A DNA stretch of 64,000 bases from Acanthaster planci (Eukaryota; Echinodermata; Asteroidea; Valvatida; Acanthasteridae), in the NCBI RefSeq assembly GCF_001949145.1, contig NW_019091412.1:1283623-1347622 (forward strand), given 5' to 3'. Within the stretch, counting starts at the first letter, position 1. Every line of letters begins with the position of its first letter. The position numbers and the translations under genes are program-made. Shown in pieces: positions 25,271 to 38,889 of the stretch. The notes beneath the pieces were generated by a model. That model had not been told where the DNA came from. It saw nothing but the letters and a program-made list of their open reading frames with translations, and did not search any database.

Positions 25271-28200
25271 ATGACTGATTTTTCATCAACTTCTCCGATA
25301 GACAACCATCGGGACAACATCATCTGTGGATCGTACCATTACGCCAATCCTCATTCGCAACTTTTCTCGACTCATGAAACCTTCTCCCAACCGTCACTTC
25401 ATTCTAACGGCAAGATGAGGCTTGGTAAAAGTAAAAGTAACCCCGTAACATCAGGCGAGTTACCCCCTCTTGTCGGGATCCCACACGACTTGGCACGGAA
25501 CCATCAAACAACATCAGACACCAGCGCGATTCCGGCTGTTTGCCGTGGGGCATTAGACAGCGATCCCCCCACTGCTTCTTCCGTGTCCAGTCCGCTCATG
25601 AGACGTCGGTTGAAGTACATGGTGAGGCAGTGTTCGGACTCGGAACTCGTTAAGAACAATTCCAGTCTGGGACGACTGCGTTTAGGAGCAGCGAGCAGCA
25701 CGGCTGGTCCCGTGCCTCATCCACCAGACCAAAGCCCACGCTCGCAGAACTCTTCGGAAACTAATTCTCCAAGGACTCTTAGCAAACCTCCAGCATTAAA
25801 CTCCTCGTGGTCTGGACCAAGCAGGATCAGTCGCTCACTGGAGGCATCCCCCATGGTTGTCAGACGTGTCCGTGAAGGTGTGAGACGCAATTCTGGAGAA
25901 CAAGATTCATCCTCATCATCAAGACCATCCTCACCACCATGCTCAGATCAAGACCAGAAACGCCGCCCCAGACCCTTTTCCTTTGGATCGTACAGTGATG
26001 TGCTTCAATATGTATCAAGTAGCAATAATGAACCATCTCAGATACTCACTGCATCTACACGAGCACCAGGATCTCCCTTTGTTACCAGGAGGACTGTTGG
26101 GTTGAGAGGAATCGGACCTTTGGCTCTTAGTCGACCAGATACTCCTGCCAATGATGCCTTATCGCTACAAGAATCCAAGAAATCTCACCAGATATCTACA
26201 TCATCAGGTACGTTGTGTACTTCCCTTTTGATATTCTCAAAAGACATTCTGTTTAATGTAATCTGAAAGATAATATTTAAACAACGTCATGCTATAACCG
26301 ACACAAAATAAACTCTCTGTGACGATTTCCATGAGATATTACTGTAATAAAACCTTGAAGATTTTTGTTTTGGCAAGGGATTTTAAAGTTGAGTGATCGT
26401 AACATTCAGGCCAACAACGAACGAACATTACAGACAAATGATTCAATTTTTTTCTGAAACAGAAGTCAACGTGCACAAATGAACAACTAATCGCAATGAA
26501 AGCAACATATACACAACTGAATACAAAATGATTTAAGAAAAACACTACACATGATTTAAAATCACAGGCACGAATTCTTAATTAAACAACTTTTCAAAAT
26601 GTTGCTTGAATTTCCACTAGTATTGCGTGTAGGTGATTGATTTTGTTCATGTTATGATAAAGTTTTAGTTTGAACGACGATTCTGCACACGACTACCCCC
26701 CCCCCAAATCATCACTGCAACTTGACAGCCTGTCCTATTTGGCTTCCTTGGCTGATTGTTAATTTATATGCAAGCTTTACAGCTAAGCATATGGATTATG
26801 TCCTTAGCCATGACAAGATAAACCTTCAACCATACAGCAGCTTGATTCTAGGAAGCCTAACTATACGACTTTTGACAGCATTAAGCTGTAGTCAAAGACA
26901 TGATTATCAGCGGGAGGTTACCCTTTAAGACCAGTTTAACCTTTTTAGCCCATTGTCTGGTGTCTTGTCTCCCACTGTGTATGTGACGTCAGAGGTAGGT
27001 ACATGTATCAAGGACATTTTCGTCTATCAAGACAGGTGTGGGCTAGACTAATCCAAACCACTTGCCAATAATTCGATGTCAGTAAAAACATTGGTGCATG
27101 AGTACCATCGAGAAATGATCGATACGATGTCATTAGGGGAAGTATGGAGAAACTTCAATGGGTATTGGTTTCGAATAACATTATTGTTATACATGTAGTT
27201 TCAGCTGCGGCGTATCCATCTTTTGGTGTGGGGGGGGGCGGGCAAATTTACAAGCTAATGCAGCTTCGGGCTCATTCAACATGATGTTGGGGGAGAAAAA
27301 AATCGAAAGCCTTACGGTCCCAACGCCCTTGCTTTTATTGTTGGTGTTGTTTTCTTAGGGTTTTGGAGCTAATATTTGATAAATAAATATACCGATTACT
27401 TTCTTCTCTGTACTCACCTATAAATGTATCATTTGTATAAAAAAACTGAGGGGGGCAAGTTGCCCCCCCCCCGCTGGATACGCCACTGAGTTGCAGATGA
27501 TCAGATGGCCACTCCCCGCTGGATACGCCACTGAGTTGCAGATGATCAGATGGCCACTCCCTGCTGGATACGCCTCTGAGTTTCAAATCAGATGGCCACC
27601 CCCCTGGATTCGACATTGAGTTTCAGATCAGATGGCCAACCCCCCTGCTGGATACGCCACTGAGTTTCAGATCAGATAGTCAAATTTCTACGAAATTTCC
27701 CAAGTAAAAATCCTGTATTCAATGAGCAATCTCAAACAAATTTCGTAACTACGTCCCTCTTTTACCACTTCCAAACTGAAACACAGAAATAATACAAATA
27801 TACCAGCGATTGAAAAAAAAGGTGTCTTTCAAACATTTCTTTGAACAATATCGGAATCTATAAAAGTTGTTAGTGTCTCGTATTTTAGGGCATGTTTGGT
27901 TGTCTTTGATGGAGAGCTACTTGTGAACAACCGCGCAAAGTCCGGCCAAGCAAACCATTATTGAGTGGCATCGAAAAATAGGTCTAATGAATTCGACAAA
28001 ATTTATAATCGCTCGAGACGAAGCAGTTCGTTTCAACGCTTCTGATAGAGTAGTGGGCTTCAAACCTGTGTTGAATTCCTTTTGTAACATAAACATACTT
28101 CAACAGCAGAGCTCTGATAAAGAGTCTGCCGAACTTTTGAAGATAGCAATAGGCCATGGAGAGGTCCTACTGCTTACGCGCTTGCCCATGGATTTGAGCA

Positions 28201-31200
28201 CGATATTTTTGTCGGTCGCGCGACGTTTCAGGAAACATTGGTGTGTGGAATACACTCCACGTTTCCGGATGCTTAGCTTTTTCTTAAGTTGACGAAGAAT
28301 CATTGGAACATTGTATCTGTGTGACGAACTCCTGTCATTTTATTACCTTGCCTTGTCACAAAATTCGGACTTTGCTCACGCATATGACATTTCACACTCT
28401 CCATTGTATGAAGTGTGACAAATCCTGGACTTGATTAACCTGTCTACAATGCTCTACATGGTCACAGAGGAGATAATTCAAATAGACTATACGGGACAAA
28501 TGGTGGCATACAGTTTTCTTTCAGTAAGTCTAAAGTATAATGACAGTTCCGCTTGGTACTGAAAAATGATTCCAGCTCCTCAAATTAAAACTCCTAATCG
28601 CATAAAAAGGTCGCCATGTAATCATGTTGTGAAAAAATATGAATACTTGCTGGATGTACCTCAGCTAGAGATTGGCTTTACATACTAAAAGTAATATGAT
28701 GTTAGGTTTTTCGGACTGATCTGCCTTGTCACATTAATGTCCTTTATGATCAGGATCGAACTAACTCACCCTATATGCATATTCTTTCACATAACTGTTA
28801 ACATTTTGTGATAGTTTATCATTTTATGGGTTCACAACGCACTAAGTACGGTAACACGACTCGACCAGGTACATGTATTAGTAAATCCTAATCTTTCATT
28901 GTAGCAAGGTGATCGATAAACATGCCAATCACCTTTGTACAATGAAAAACCAACCATTATGCGGATTATGTTCACATAACTACGGCTTAAACAACACAAA
29001 GGAGCGAAAAAACGGGGACAGGAACGACTTAATTTTTCTGAGCATAATTCATCTCTGTATACCCGCTACAAAATTTGCCCAATTCGGCTGAATTTAGTGT
29101 GAAGTATAGATGCGTACATTCTTATGGCATATACTCAATTTTCAAATTTGTGTCAAAGGTCCTCGTAAATGAATTGCTGGTGTGAAGTACGTGTTTGTGA
29201 CCAGACAAGCCAGTGCATACTTTACCACCAAAGAAGAAGTTGCAAACAATTTCACTCAAACGTACATGTGTCACTTCAATAGTTTTGGAACGTGAGCGCC
29301 TATGATAGCAAACAAACGAACAAGCAAACAAACCTCCAGCAGACTTGCCTGCATGAAAAGCCTTTACTGAAATTTCGTATCAGTGCCTCGTGGGAGGTAT
29401 CTTGCATGGCGTTTGGTACGCACCTAAATGTTCACGGGTAGAATCGTGCAGGAATGAAATGAATTCAATGGAGAAATTATTCAGAGGTCATGAGGTGAGC
29501 ACTGGTTCGTTGCTCCTGGGTCTCCTGATACCATCAATCATTCTGCCCAAAACTCTACTCAACGATGTATCACATGCTTGCTCGGCGATTAAAGGTAGCG
29601 ATGTACTTTTTCGGTGGCGTGACAATGTGAGTTCACAGGTAGGCTTAAAAGCTTGTTACCATAGTGATTGGTTCAAACAAAGTTTAAAAGCGAAGTTAAG
29701 AAGATGAAGCGTTGCGTATCAATTCACAAACTCACGAAATACACTGCCAACTCCCAGGAGAGGCTTTTACGGTACTCAAGATCCATGAATATAAAAGGGT
29801 CATCAATTTTATAATTCACGAAGATAACCAATTTTTATTCAAAACTTAAACTGAAAATGCAAAGTGTCTGTATAAATAATGAAAACAGGTGAAAAAAAAG
29901 AAGAGATAGGTTGTAACACCTGCCATGCTGGCACCGTAAAAACGGTATTTTTTCCGAATGAACTCATTTCCCTGACAAAACTCTAAACATTTGGCCCTGC
30001 CATGCCGACCTTACTCTGAAGAGAAGAAAAGGATGAATGACGATGGGCAAGAAGGATTGCGACTTGAGACATTCACTGAAGAGGAAACCCTTCAAGTTGG
30101 AGCATGTCCAGTCCGTCAGGCTGCGGACTGTGTAATGATGTCATCTTCTGCCATTAGACCACCATTTTGTATATTTTATCAGCATATTTTATTTCATCAG
30201 ACATTCATAGTCTGACACTGACCTTGGTCTGAACCTATAAGCTCCCCTTTCAACTGCAATATTTCATGTACTACGATTTTTTTTTGGTAAAGTCGTATTT
30301 TTGAATAATAATGTGATCCGTTTGACGTCATATTGTCTTGACCTAAGTCATGCATCCTGTAACCTTTACAAACAGCTGAATCAGTGAACATTGAATTTCT
30401 GATGCCTGTATTCACATGCCCCTGGACTGTCACAATCAGTTATGTTTAACGAATGGAGGTGCTTTCTTTTCTCTCTCAAGGCTACGCGAAATTTAATCCA
30501 GTCCCCTTAAATTTCTAAAGCTATGCATGTTTAACCCAATTTTCTCATAGTCACGTATGTTTGGCTTTGATAGTCGACATTAAAGCCAAATTCAACAGAA
30601 GAGTACCACGCGAGAATCAAAATTAAGGAATCGAAGTCCAGGAAAGAACTTACCGATCGTAGTTGACCTATGATATTTCAACTTAATGTGTATAATAATA
30701 GATATTTGATATATCGATGGCACCGATGTGACTTTATTGGGTGAACAGGTGAACAAAGAAAAAGAAAAAGTAGATTGCTACTACTCAGAGAGCCTGAAAT
30801 ATCTTCAAACATTCACGACACAATACTTGATTTGACCCATTGTATTTTAGATGTCAATATTTTACGTCATCGCACATCTCGACGAGGTACATGTATTAAC
30901 ATTAAAATCCTGTAATCTTGCGCAAACAAACACCTTACTTGAGCTGTAACTTCGTTTAGGGAACACAAGAAGATTGTGAAAAACACTCTAAACCGTCAAG
31001 TGGCTGGGAGAACATAGAAAGTATTGCGTAAAACATCTCCGAGCGAGACAATTACTAAGCGATACTTAATATGCACGGGATGTAACCTTAGTTTTGAGTC
31101 TTACATAGCATTTACAACCAAACTAGTAAAAAATTCGTGAGATATCTACCTTTTGCTGTCCATAAGTGACGAGAAATAAAGTGTTGATTCTTCAATAAAG

Positions 31201-32169
31201 GATAGACGAATTGGCAAAAAAATCTCTGTCGATTTCATGTCCCCCCTTTCACACCCTTGCGTTAAGGACAGCATCCCTTTATCGCCGGTGACATGTATGC
31301 TCCTTGCGTTCCAGTGAAGGAACGCAGAGTTTCATGGGACGCCTGCACCTGCATGCCGTGTTTATTTACGGACTTTTGCCTAATGTGACAACTCCAACGC
31401 GACCTGGGGCGGGGCGGGTGAGGCGGATCAAACTATATGGGATCATATCCCAAGTGGTCTGCTCTAATGCTGTCTCGGTTTAGCTTCCTGATAAATGATG
31501 GAACACTTTACATTTAAAGTTAACCCTAAACCCAAGGGGGAGTGCAAGAACATACGTCGAGATTTTAGGATTGTGAACAAGTTAACTAATAATGTTTTTG
31601 TTTCGTATATAGGAGAACGCAGTGAGGTTCAGGACAACGATGAGGCTAACCTGGCTTTGGAAGACTGTGTCGATTACGACGATTCTGTGCTCCCAAGGAG
31701 GAGATTACGGCGCGATTCGGGTTCCCAGCATGCACAACGAAACTCTATCAAGAAATCCCAACAGGTTGCAGTACCCATGGGTACCAGTGATTATCCCAAT
31801 GCCCCTCACTATCCTCACGAAGACCACGTTGTTGACCATTTAATTGATGATGACACGGGACATCCTAGTAACTTGTACGACATCCAAGAGAGACGGGAAA
31901 GTATTTTGAGCATCGAAGCAGTGCAAGAAATCGCACGGAGATTCGCAAACAACGGTCCAGATTCCTCAGACGAAGCGACGAACAAAAAGAACGACGATAA
32001 TGACTGTGAAGAGCACAAAAACAAAACTCCAAAGAGAGAAACAACACCCGAATATAGGAAGGAACCGCTGACCGCTGAAACACGTGTGTCAAATTGGTTG
32101 AAAGGATTACAAGACCCAACAGAGATGACCCCGACTAATCTTGAAAGAATATTACCAGATATCATATGA
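25271..32169 (+). CDS. Ser/Arg-rich protein of unknown function, array member A
   Basis: Two exons: 25271-26207 (ATG to a GT donor, phase 1) and 31613-32169 (acceptor T-A-T-A-G, stop TGA). The joined frame gives about 497 aa. The reading frame is open a little upstream of the ATG without an earlier ATG, so a 5' exon cannot be excluded. The protein is dominated by Ser, Pro and Arg with many basophilic kinase-type sites (R-R-N-S, R-R-D-S, R-R-E-S) and conserved-looking hydrophobic islands (R-P-F-S-F-G-S-Y-S-D-V-L-Q-Y-V; I-E-A-V-Q-E-I-A-R-R-F). Near the C-terminus it carries V-S-N-W-L-K-G-L, also seen in member B. The second exon could instead be a separate gene starting at 31495, but the matching splice phase favours joining. 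I recognise no domain and propose no function. Confidence 0.65.
26208..31612 (+). other. 5.4-kb intron of array member A
   Basis: Contains the 45-bp minisatellite at 27473-27680 and otherwise AT-rich unique-looking DNA. I see no additional exon that would keep frame on either strand. Confidence 0.45.
27473..27680. repeat. 45-bp minisatellite, about five copies
   Basis: The unit G-C-T-G-G-A-T-A-C-G-C-C-A-C-T-G-A-G-T-T followed by G-C-A-G-A-T-G-A-T-C-A-G-A-T-G-G-C-C-A-C begins at 27473, 27518, 27563, about 27603 and 27647. The first three copies are nearly identical; the last two are shorter and diverged. A run of C precedes the array. Confidence 0.9.
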
Positions 32170-35100
32170 CATTTATTGACCATTATTTTGCAATTGATGC
32201 CTAAGGCAAAACAGTTAACAGATGTAAAGACGCATTCTGTTTGCTGAAAAACCACGTGTTGGTATTTTCTTGTTTTGTATGTAGGCCTACAACTGCATTT
32301 TGCAGCAAATGAAATGACGATTTTGTAATTTAGTTATTATAAATTGTTAGGAGACGCACTGCTCTCGGTTAAATGACAGCTCTAAAGATGTGGAAATCAT
32401 GCATACTGTCAATTCATAATAATCGCGACAATCAGTCGATTTGTGATTGACTCTCTGTTGACACACACAGTGTCGTGATCAACTAATTTTGTGGGCGCGA
32501 TTCCCAGCCGATTTGATGAATAAGAGAACGATCAAGAGTTTACTCTTGGATGGTTCCAGCATGCAGGGGAGCTACTTTAGGCGACGAAATGGAACAGTGA
32601 CTTCAGACTAAGAAGTTTACCTTGACAGTAAAAAAATTGATGACTGTTAGGCCTATAATTCATGCACGCAATGTCGAAGACGCCACATCATCAAAATAAA
32701 AATAATAATTGTCCACTGCAGTTTTGCAGTTCATTTACACGTTGTCACGCTAGAAAAATGTGTTTACTGAGAGATTGGTTCAGTGTTGACAGCACGCTAG
32801 TTTTGCAGAGGTACGTAATAAATAGTTTACTTGCCTTCACAGCTGTCTATAATGGAGATTGGGTCTCTGTCAAAGTGACAGTTTTACATGTACTGTGAAA
32901 TTAAATGAGAATTTTTGAAAACAAATTTCTAACATGCTATGCAAAGCAGTTATTCTCCTACAGTATAAGCGATGCAACCACCGTACATCAACTTACAGAA
33001 AAGTTCAGCAGAACCAGCACAAAAAAACGGATGCCTAGAATGCCTTCCAAATCTCACTCACATGGTGGTCGATATGCAAAAGCTTGCACCGAGTCATGAG
33101 GTATAGCAACAGTGTCTTCAGCCTGGAAAATTCAAATTGTTAGGTTTGTGTGCAGTCTAATAACTCGATGTGCCAGATTTTATTCAAATTAATCAAAAGA
33201 CTTATCGCGATGAGCGCATTACATGACATCAAAAGAGGGCGCTATTTGATCTACAACCTTTTCAGAAGGCTTCTGCGAAAGTAGGCCTACATGCTAGTAC
33301 ATCCAGCGACACACCCAGCTTGAAATTATGGAACGTTGCGTTTAGAAAACAATGTACGAAAGTATTGCCAAAGTTTTGAATAATGAAATTGTATCAGGGG
33401 GTCTGCATTTAATATAAACCAACAAGCGTTTAGTTGAGGATGACTAAAAAGGAAGTGAAAATGAAGCAGTTTCATTTAAAATTTCGGCAATATGGTTAAA
33501 ATTCAAATGTGTCATTACTCCTGTGATGTCACGGTACATGTACGTTGATATACAAAAGATGTCAGTGGCCGGATTGAAAATGTGTGCAACGAAATCTAGA
33601 AATGTCGAGGAACGTAACTCGTGCCTTAGCAGATTTTAGAGCATTTCTCTCAGGACATGTGCTGGGAAAAAATAACATCTACGTGCAACTTCCTGTTGGG
33701 TGCCATAAAGGTCATACAAAATATGCCCAATAGCCTCGAGAAGTCCGCATCTAGAATTCCACCAAGACTGTAAAACTAAGTCACTCAATACCTCCATCTA
33801 CATGCGCATATTTGCAGGAAAAATATGGAGGTGACAGGCATAGGTCAACACTTCGTGCTCGCTGTGAGTACACCGTGCAGGCTGAAGCGCTGTGCTCAGA
33901 ATGCATGAGTTAGTTAAACACTGCTCACTGTCATTGTAAATTGACATTTTTTAGAACCACACCAAGTTTTGCATCTATTCCGCCGATAATGAGCTTAACT
34001 TACTGTTTCTCAATCCCTACAAGGTTTGCACACCACTAATCGAATATCCCATAGGCCCGTATAAGCAAAACGAATAATTGATGAAAAGTGTTAGCTGTAA
34101 TCGATTGAGGCGATCTGTGTATGAATGTCGGTGCTTCGCTTCCCACCGATTTCTAAAGAGAAGAAACGGTCAGTTGGTGGATTAAAAGGCTAAGACGGGC
34201 CTAATATTGATGGTGTAACCATCATAGCTTGGGGTTATGCCTCTACGCTTTGGAGAAATGTACTGGTTGGTTTCCCCGTTACAAAGGCTAGCTGCACTTC
34301 TGTCTCGTTGCAATGACATGCATTTAGATGTCAGTTTGTTCAAGGCTACTCTTTAAATAAACTTAGGGAACTTCAGAATTGTAAGTGGACTGTAAGCATC
34401 TTTGAACACCTTGGGAACCCAGCAAGACGAGATTTCGACAAGTTCTGAACGAGAGAACAATTCTTTTGGCAAACATTTGTTTTATCAGCATTTGCTCTTG
34501 GGAATATCAAGCCTTCTTTGGTCAATCCAAGCTATAATGCTGTCATTCATTCATGTCTTTGTGATGAGTTAAAACTCCATTGTGTGGAAGCAGTTTTACC
34601 TATGACAGGTTTAACAGATCAAAAGTAGACGCCGCTCTTAGGATTTTACAACTGACGGTCAGACGAAAACGAGTCCGGAAGATTTACCTGGAACCTCTCG
34701 CCAGGAATTATACTTTATAGAGTGTAAGTAATGACTGTAACCCGATGCCACGAAACACAAATCTAGGCCAGAACTGGACTACTGATTAAATGTTATTACC
34801 TCGATAATTTTGAATGAAGTTTAACAGAAATGTTGGAGTAGGGGGCCTACAGGGAACGAGTGTTCAAGAGTCAAATATGCGAGTAGACAGCATTCAGATT
34901 TTAATATTCAGTTGATTTTCATCGATGTGCTGGTTGCTAAGAAACGAAAACTTTCATAACAAAGTGACATTGAAAGTAATATTTTTCCTGTTTTGTTGAC
35001 CTCTGACCTTTGCAAGTTGAAGCAGTACCTGAGGGGGTCAGAAGGTCCTTGTCTTGGTCGCATTGTGTCGTTGCTAATTCATGAAATTTTGCAGATTTCA

Positions 35101-35681
35101 CTCAAGTCCTGACTGGCGGAGCAGCAGTCTGTTATTTCCCGGTGACTGGTTCTTCAAGATCTTATAGTTGTTTAGTACTATTGGATGGTGTTCCTTGGAT
35201 GAAATAAGAGATTTCCAGCAACGTCTGGAATCACGGCCAAATGCAAAATGGTAAGACCATATACACCTGTACCTACAACCACTAAAATACGAACTTGCTG
35301 CGTCACTGTTGAATTGTATATACTGACACTCGAACTTTGCGTTCATCTAAATTACAATATTGAAGAGGTGTTGTAAAACTTTTAAGATAGCGTGCTTATA
35401 ACTTTTAGGCATAAATGGTCAACCTGTGTGAAGTATGACCTGAAACCTAACCTCACTCCATAGTTGTTTTGATCACTTATTCAGTAGCTTGATGTGTCAT
35501 GTTACTAAAATGAACACAAACTTCCAATTTTAATTTGGCCCAAGATGCAACAATAAAGATAGAAAAGAGGCTCAGAATGTGGTGCATTTATTGCTCTAAA
35601 CTTCGTGGACAACGAATGTTTACCTTGCCTATTGACAGTGTAGACTGCTGAACAAATGGAGGGAAACCTTAGAACGGAACT
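32170..35681. other. Intergenic, array members A to B
   Basis: AT-rich DNA with several TAGGCCTA-type palindromes (near 32283, 32649 and 33281). No supportable coding exon, RNA gene or longer repeat. Confidence 0.45.
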
Positions 35682-37080
35682 ATGACAACAGATCTGCGTC
35701 ATAAGGATTCCCCTCAGCGGAGAAACATTCCGGTCAATTTGGACAGGTATGGTAATACGACATTGAAGCACACTAAAGACACCAGGCTGATTGAGGATGT
35801 CACATGGAGAACATCACGACAGGAGAAGGGTATGTCATCGAACAGGGGAGACATGGCAAATCAACGGTTAAAGTCGGCTTGGAATACGGTACCGGTACCA
35901 TTACAAGCCGGGGAAAGATCAACCAGATGTATGCGAGGAGGAGGAGACAGGGACATCTCGTGTGACGATGCAGGGAGAGTCGATAGTTCATTTTCCATGG
36001 TTCATAAACCGAACATTACTACATTCGAAACAAGATCTGGTGCCACAGACAAGAGCACCTCACCCAGACTACCAGATGGATGCACAAGAATTGCTCTTCC
36101 TGCATCCGTCATGACCTACAAGTCTCAGTTGATGACCAAAAGACCAACATTTCTTAAATTAAACGAGAAAGTGTCCGACGCAAGCAGCAGTATCATCTCC
36201 ACGAAGAGCGCTAGCTCTGGCAGTCGAGCATCTGGTGATTGTCCTTGTGACTTGACAAGCCACATGCGGATCACTTCAAAGCCAAGGGGAGCTGCTCATG
36301 TGACAAGTCCAAGAAATTTGACCCAAGGTACACATCACTAGAAAACTAAACTTCAATGATAAAATACATTTAAATTTGACCCATGTTCACTCATTCTGTT
36401 TTTCGGACTAGAATCCCGCCTTTCCTCCAACTTCACAAATACATTTAGGTCAGTGGGCACAAGCAGTGTTCTTGTGAACTTGCTCTGTATTTGTATTGTA
36501 ATTATGAAGATAACTGAACGTACATGAATTTCCTTTAAATTGGGTGTGTTTGTATGCCCAAACTATGTGTTGCCCAAATGTTTCGTAACTTTAGGAAGTT
36601 TTGTGTCTATTTCTTCCGCAAGGGCTAAACCTGCCAGCTGTCCGGTCCAGGGCTCAGATACAAGTCAGAAGATCCTCATCAGAACCAGCTATCAATTTTA
36701 ATTCATCAATCACCTCCCACCTGCCAGCGGACCAACCACCCATACCCGATCAGTGTTTGCCCGGGCAAACTCACCGCAACATACCGTTAGTAAGATCTCT
36801 GGAACGACGAGACAGAAGTTGGGCTCGTTTGGAACGGACCAAATCACATCCACAGGTGACAAGCCGGACTATGTATGGAAATCGAAATAGGAAAAAGCAG
36901 GAGAAAAGCAGCAATGAACAAGAGATGATGGAAGAAAGGGACGGGAAAGGGGATGATGAGGAGACTAATGAAGACCTTGATAGGAAAGTACTGACATGGT
37001 TGGACGGATTAGACAGCGCCACCTGCCGGCGGTTTATGAGAAGACAGATGGCTTCCCTTCAAGAGGTTGATGATCACTGA
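35682..37080 (+). CDS. Ser/Arg-rich protein of unknown function, array member B
   Basis: Two exons: 35682-36327 (ATG, phase-1 donor) and 36623-37080 (TGA), joined in frame to about 367 aa. The protein is rich in Ser, Arg and Thr with no recognised domain. Features: V-R-R-S-S-S-E-P, which fits the R-S-x-S-x-P mode-1 14-3-3 consensus; R-S-W-A-R-L-E-R-T-K-S; a highly charged K/E/D stretch (about aa 300-335); and the C-terminal D-R-K-V-L-T-W-L-D-G-L, resembling V-S-N-W-L-K-G-L of member A at a similar distance from the end. The same two-exon, phase-1 design as member A argues for common ancestry despite little other similarity visible by eye. Function unknown; not a recognised vertebrate family. 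Confidence 0.72.
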
Positions 37081-38889
37081 TGGGAAATCTTACTTTAGAG
37101 AGCTTACATGATTTAATACTTCACAAGAATTTATTCATTGACTTTTTGAGTATTATCACATAATGAAACGTCTTCAGATATACCGCTATCACGACCGCAA
37201 TGATCACGCCACATGGAAACATTCAATCGATAGGAATATATAGTGAGCTAATATAATTTCGTTTCAACTCCAAATCTTTACTAAAGTGTGGAAAACTAGT
37301 TACGAAGTGGAGCCGTATATGGCATCAACTTGCTGGACCTGCACTTATAGCCAGTCAGAATCTGGTGGGAGTATCCATCACTGCCCTCCGCAACCATGGG
37401 AACAAATTTTAGTCATCCACCTTCAACATCCGTTTCCATAATAGTCATTAACATCTGAGAATTACCAGAATTGAATATACATAGGGGAAAACTCGAATAT
37501 CAATAACTGTGTGTGTTTTATGCTGCTGTTTAAACAATGAGCTGAATGCGTGTAAAATGAACACACACGATGCGACCGTCGGTCAAAAGCGGTCCCTGAT
37601 GAACGGAGACGGGTTATGATCTAAAACCGAACGCATGACGGAGATTCCTCGCAAAAAATGGTCAGACTAAAATGTTATCCATGGAAAGGGTAGGTTATCA
37701 AATAATGAATACAAATTAAATTTAATTGTAACAAAAAAGAATGCAAACCTGTGTTGCCCTTTCTATGTATCTCACTTCCAGTCCTCTAATGCAATATCAC
37801 TAATCCAGTAAAACCCTTGCGAACTCACAAATGAGCACACATCACATTCCGCAACCTTTCCTTCTAGCAAGTTATTAACCTGATCAAATATTAACTGATA
37901 TACAGATTGCAATAGCATACAACCGATAACATGGTTGCTTTCAGTTGCTCTGAACAGTGAAGTTTTAAACAAAGTCTATAACAGTGCGTATGAGTCTACA
38001 TTCTCTGTCCTGGAAGGAAAGACACACTGACTAGAGTCACAGAAGATCGGTAAATCTGGGGCTTCTGAATGGATTCAGTTGCTGAATTGAAATTAAAATG
38101 TATTGGGGACAAAATTATATAGTTGAGTTCTCTGCTGAGTACTGGGCGATACTATTAACTAAATGACAATCGTTTTGAAACAAACCGTCATGAGGTTTAT
38201 CAATGGGAAAACAAAAGGCTCCCAACTGACTAAGGTCATCCGGTCACCATGTATGCTCAACACGAGTATCGTTGTCAAGGTAACGATATACAGAAAGTTC
38301 AGCATATCGACCTCTCCATGAGCCTCGTGTCATGACGACTGTGTTGCAGACGGGCATTTGAGGCAACAAGATCGCCTTACCAAACGCTAAACCAGGCAGT
38401 TTACAACAGACTACCATGCACAGGCGACACCCATGCACCTCCCGCTGGATCTCATCAGTCCAAAATGCTCAACAATTGTCGGTTAGAACATGGAGGAAGG
38501 AACTATAAAAGGATTGTTAACACGTAGGAGTGCACTTTTCGCACTACTGGACGTCATGGACTTGTAGGAGGAAATACGATCGAGAAAACTCGCCCCGAAT
38601 CTCTCTACTGTGTTTTTATTTCTCCATGATTTGACAAAGGGTATATTGGCCAACTGATCAACCAGCGGTGTACCTCCTGAGGTGTGTCATTATAACTCAC
38701 TGGAATGCAGTTTTATATTTTGTTCATCAGAGCGTAAGCTCTACCTTTACCCTGAGGGGGTTTAGCTTTTCGTTCGGTTTCAGGGAGTCAGAGATGGGTG
38801 GTTGTATTGCAGTACTGTGGGGGAGCAGCGAGTAGCTGTCCTTGATCATTGGACAAAGACGAAACCACCTGCAACAGGCTGTAATACTA
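37081..38889. other. Intergenic, array members B to C
   Basis: No coding exon or repeat that I can support. The stretch just before 38890 is open in the same frame but starts without ATG. Confidence 0.4.

Noticed and set aside
27335-27616. Repeat-containing minus-strand ORF (G-V-S-S-G-E-W-P-S-D-H units)
   Set aside because: Translation of the 45-bp minisatellite, whose unit is a multiple of three; not evidence of a protein.
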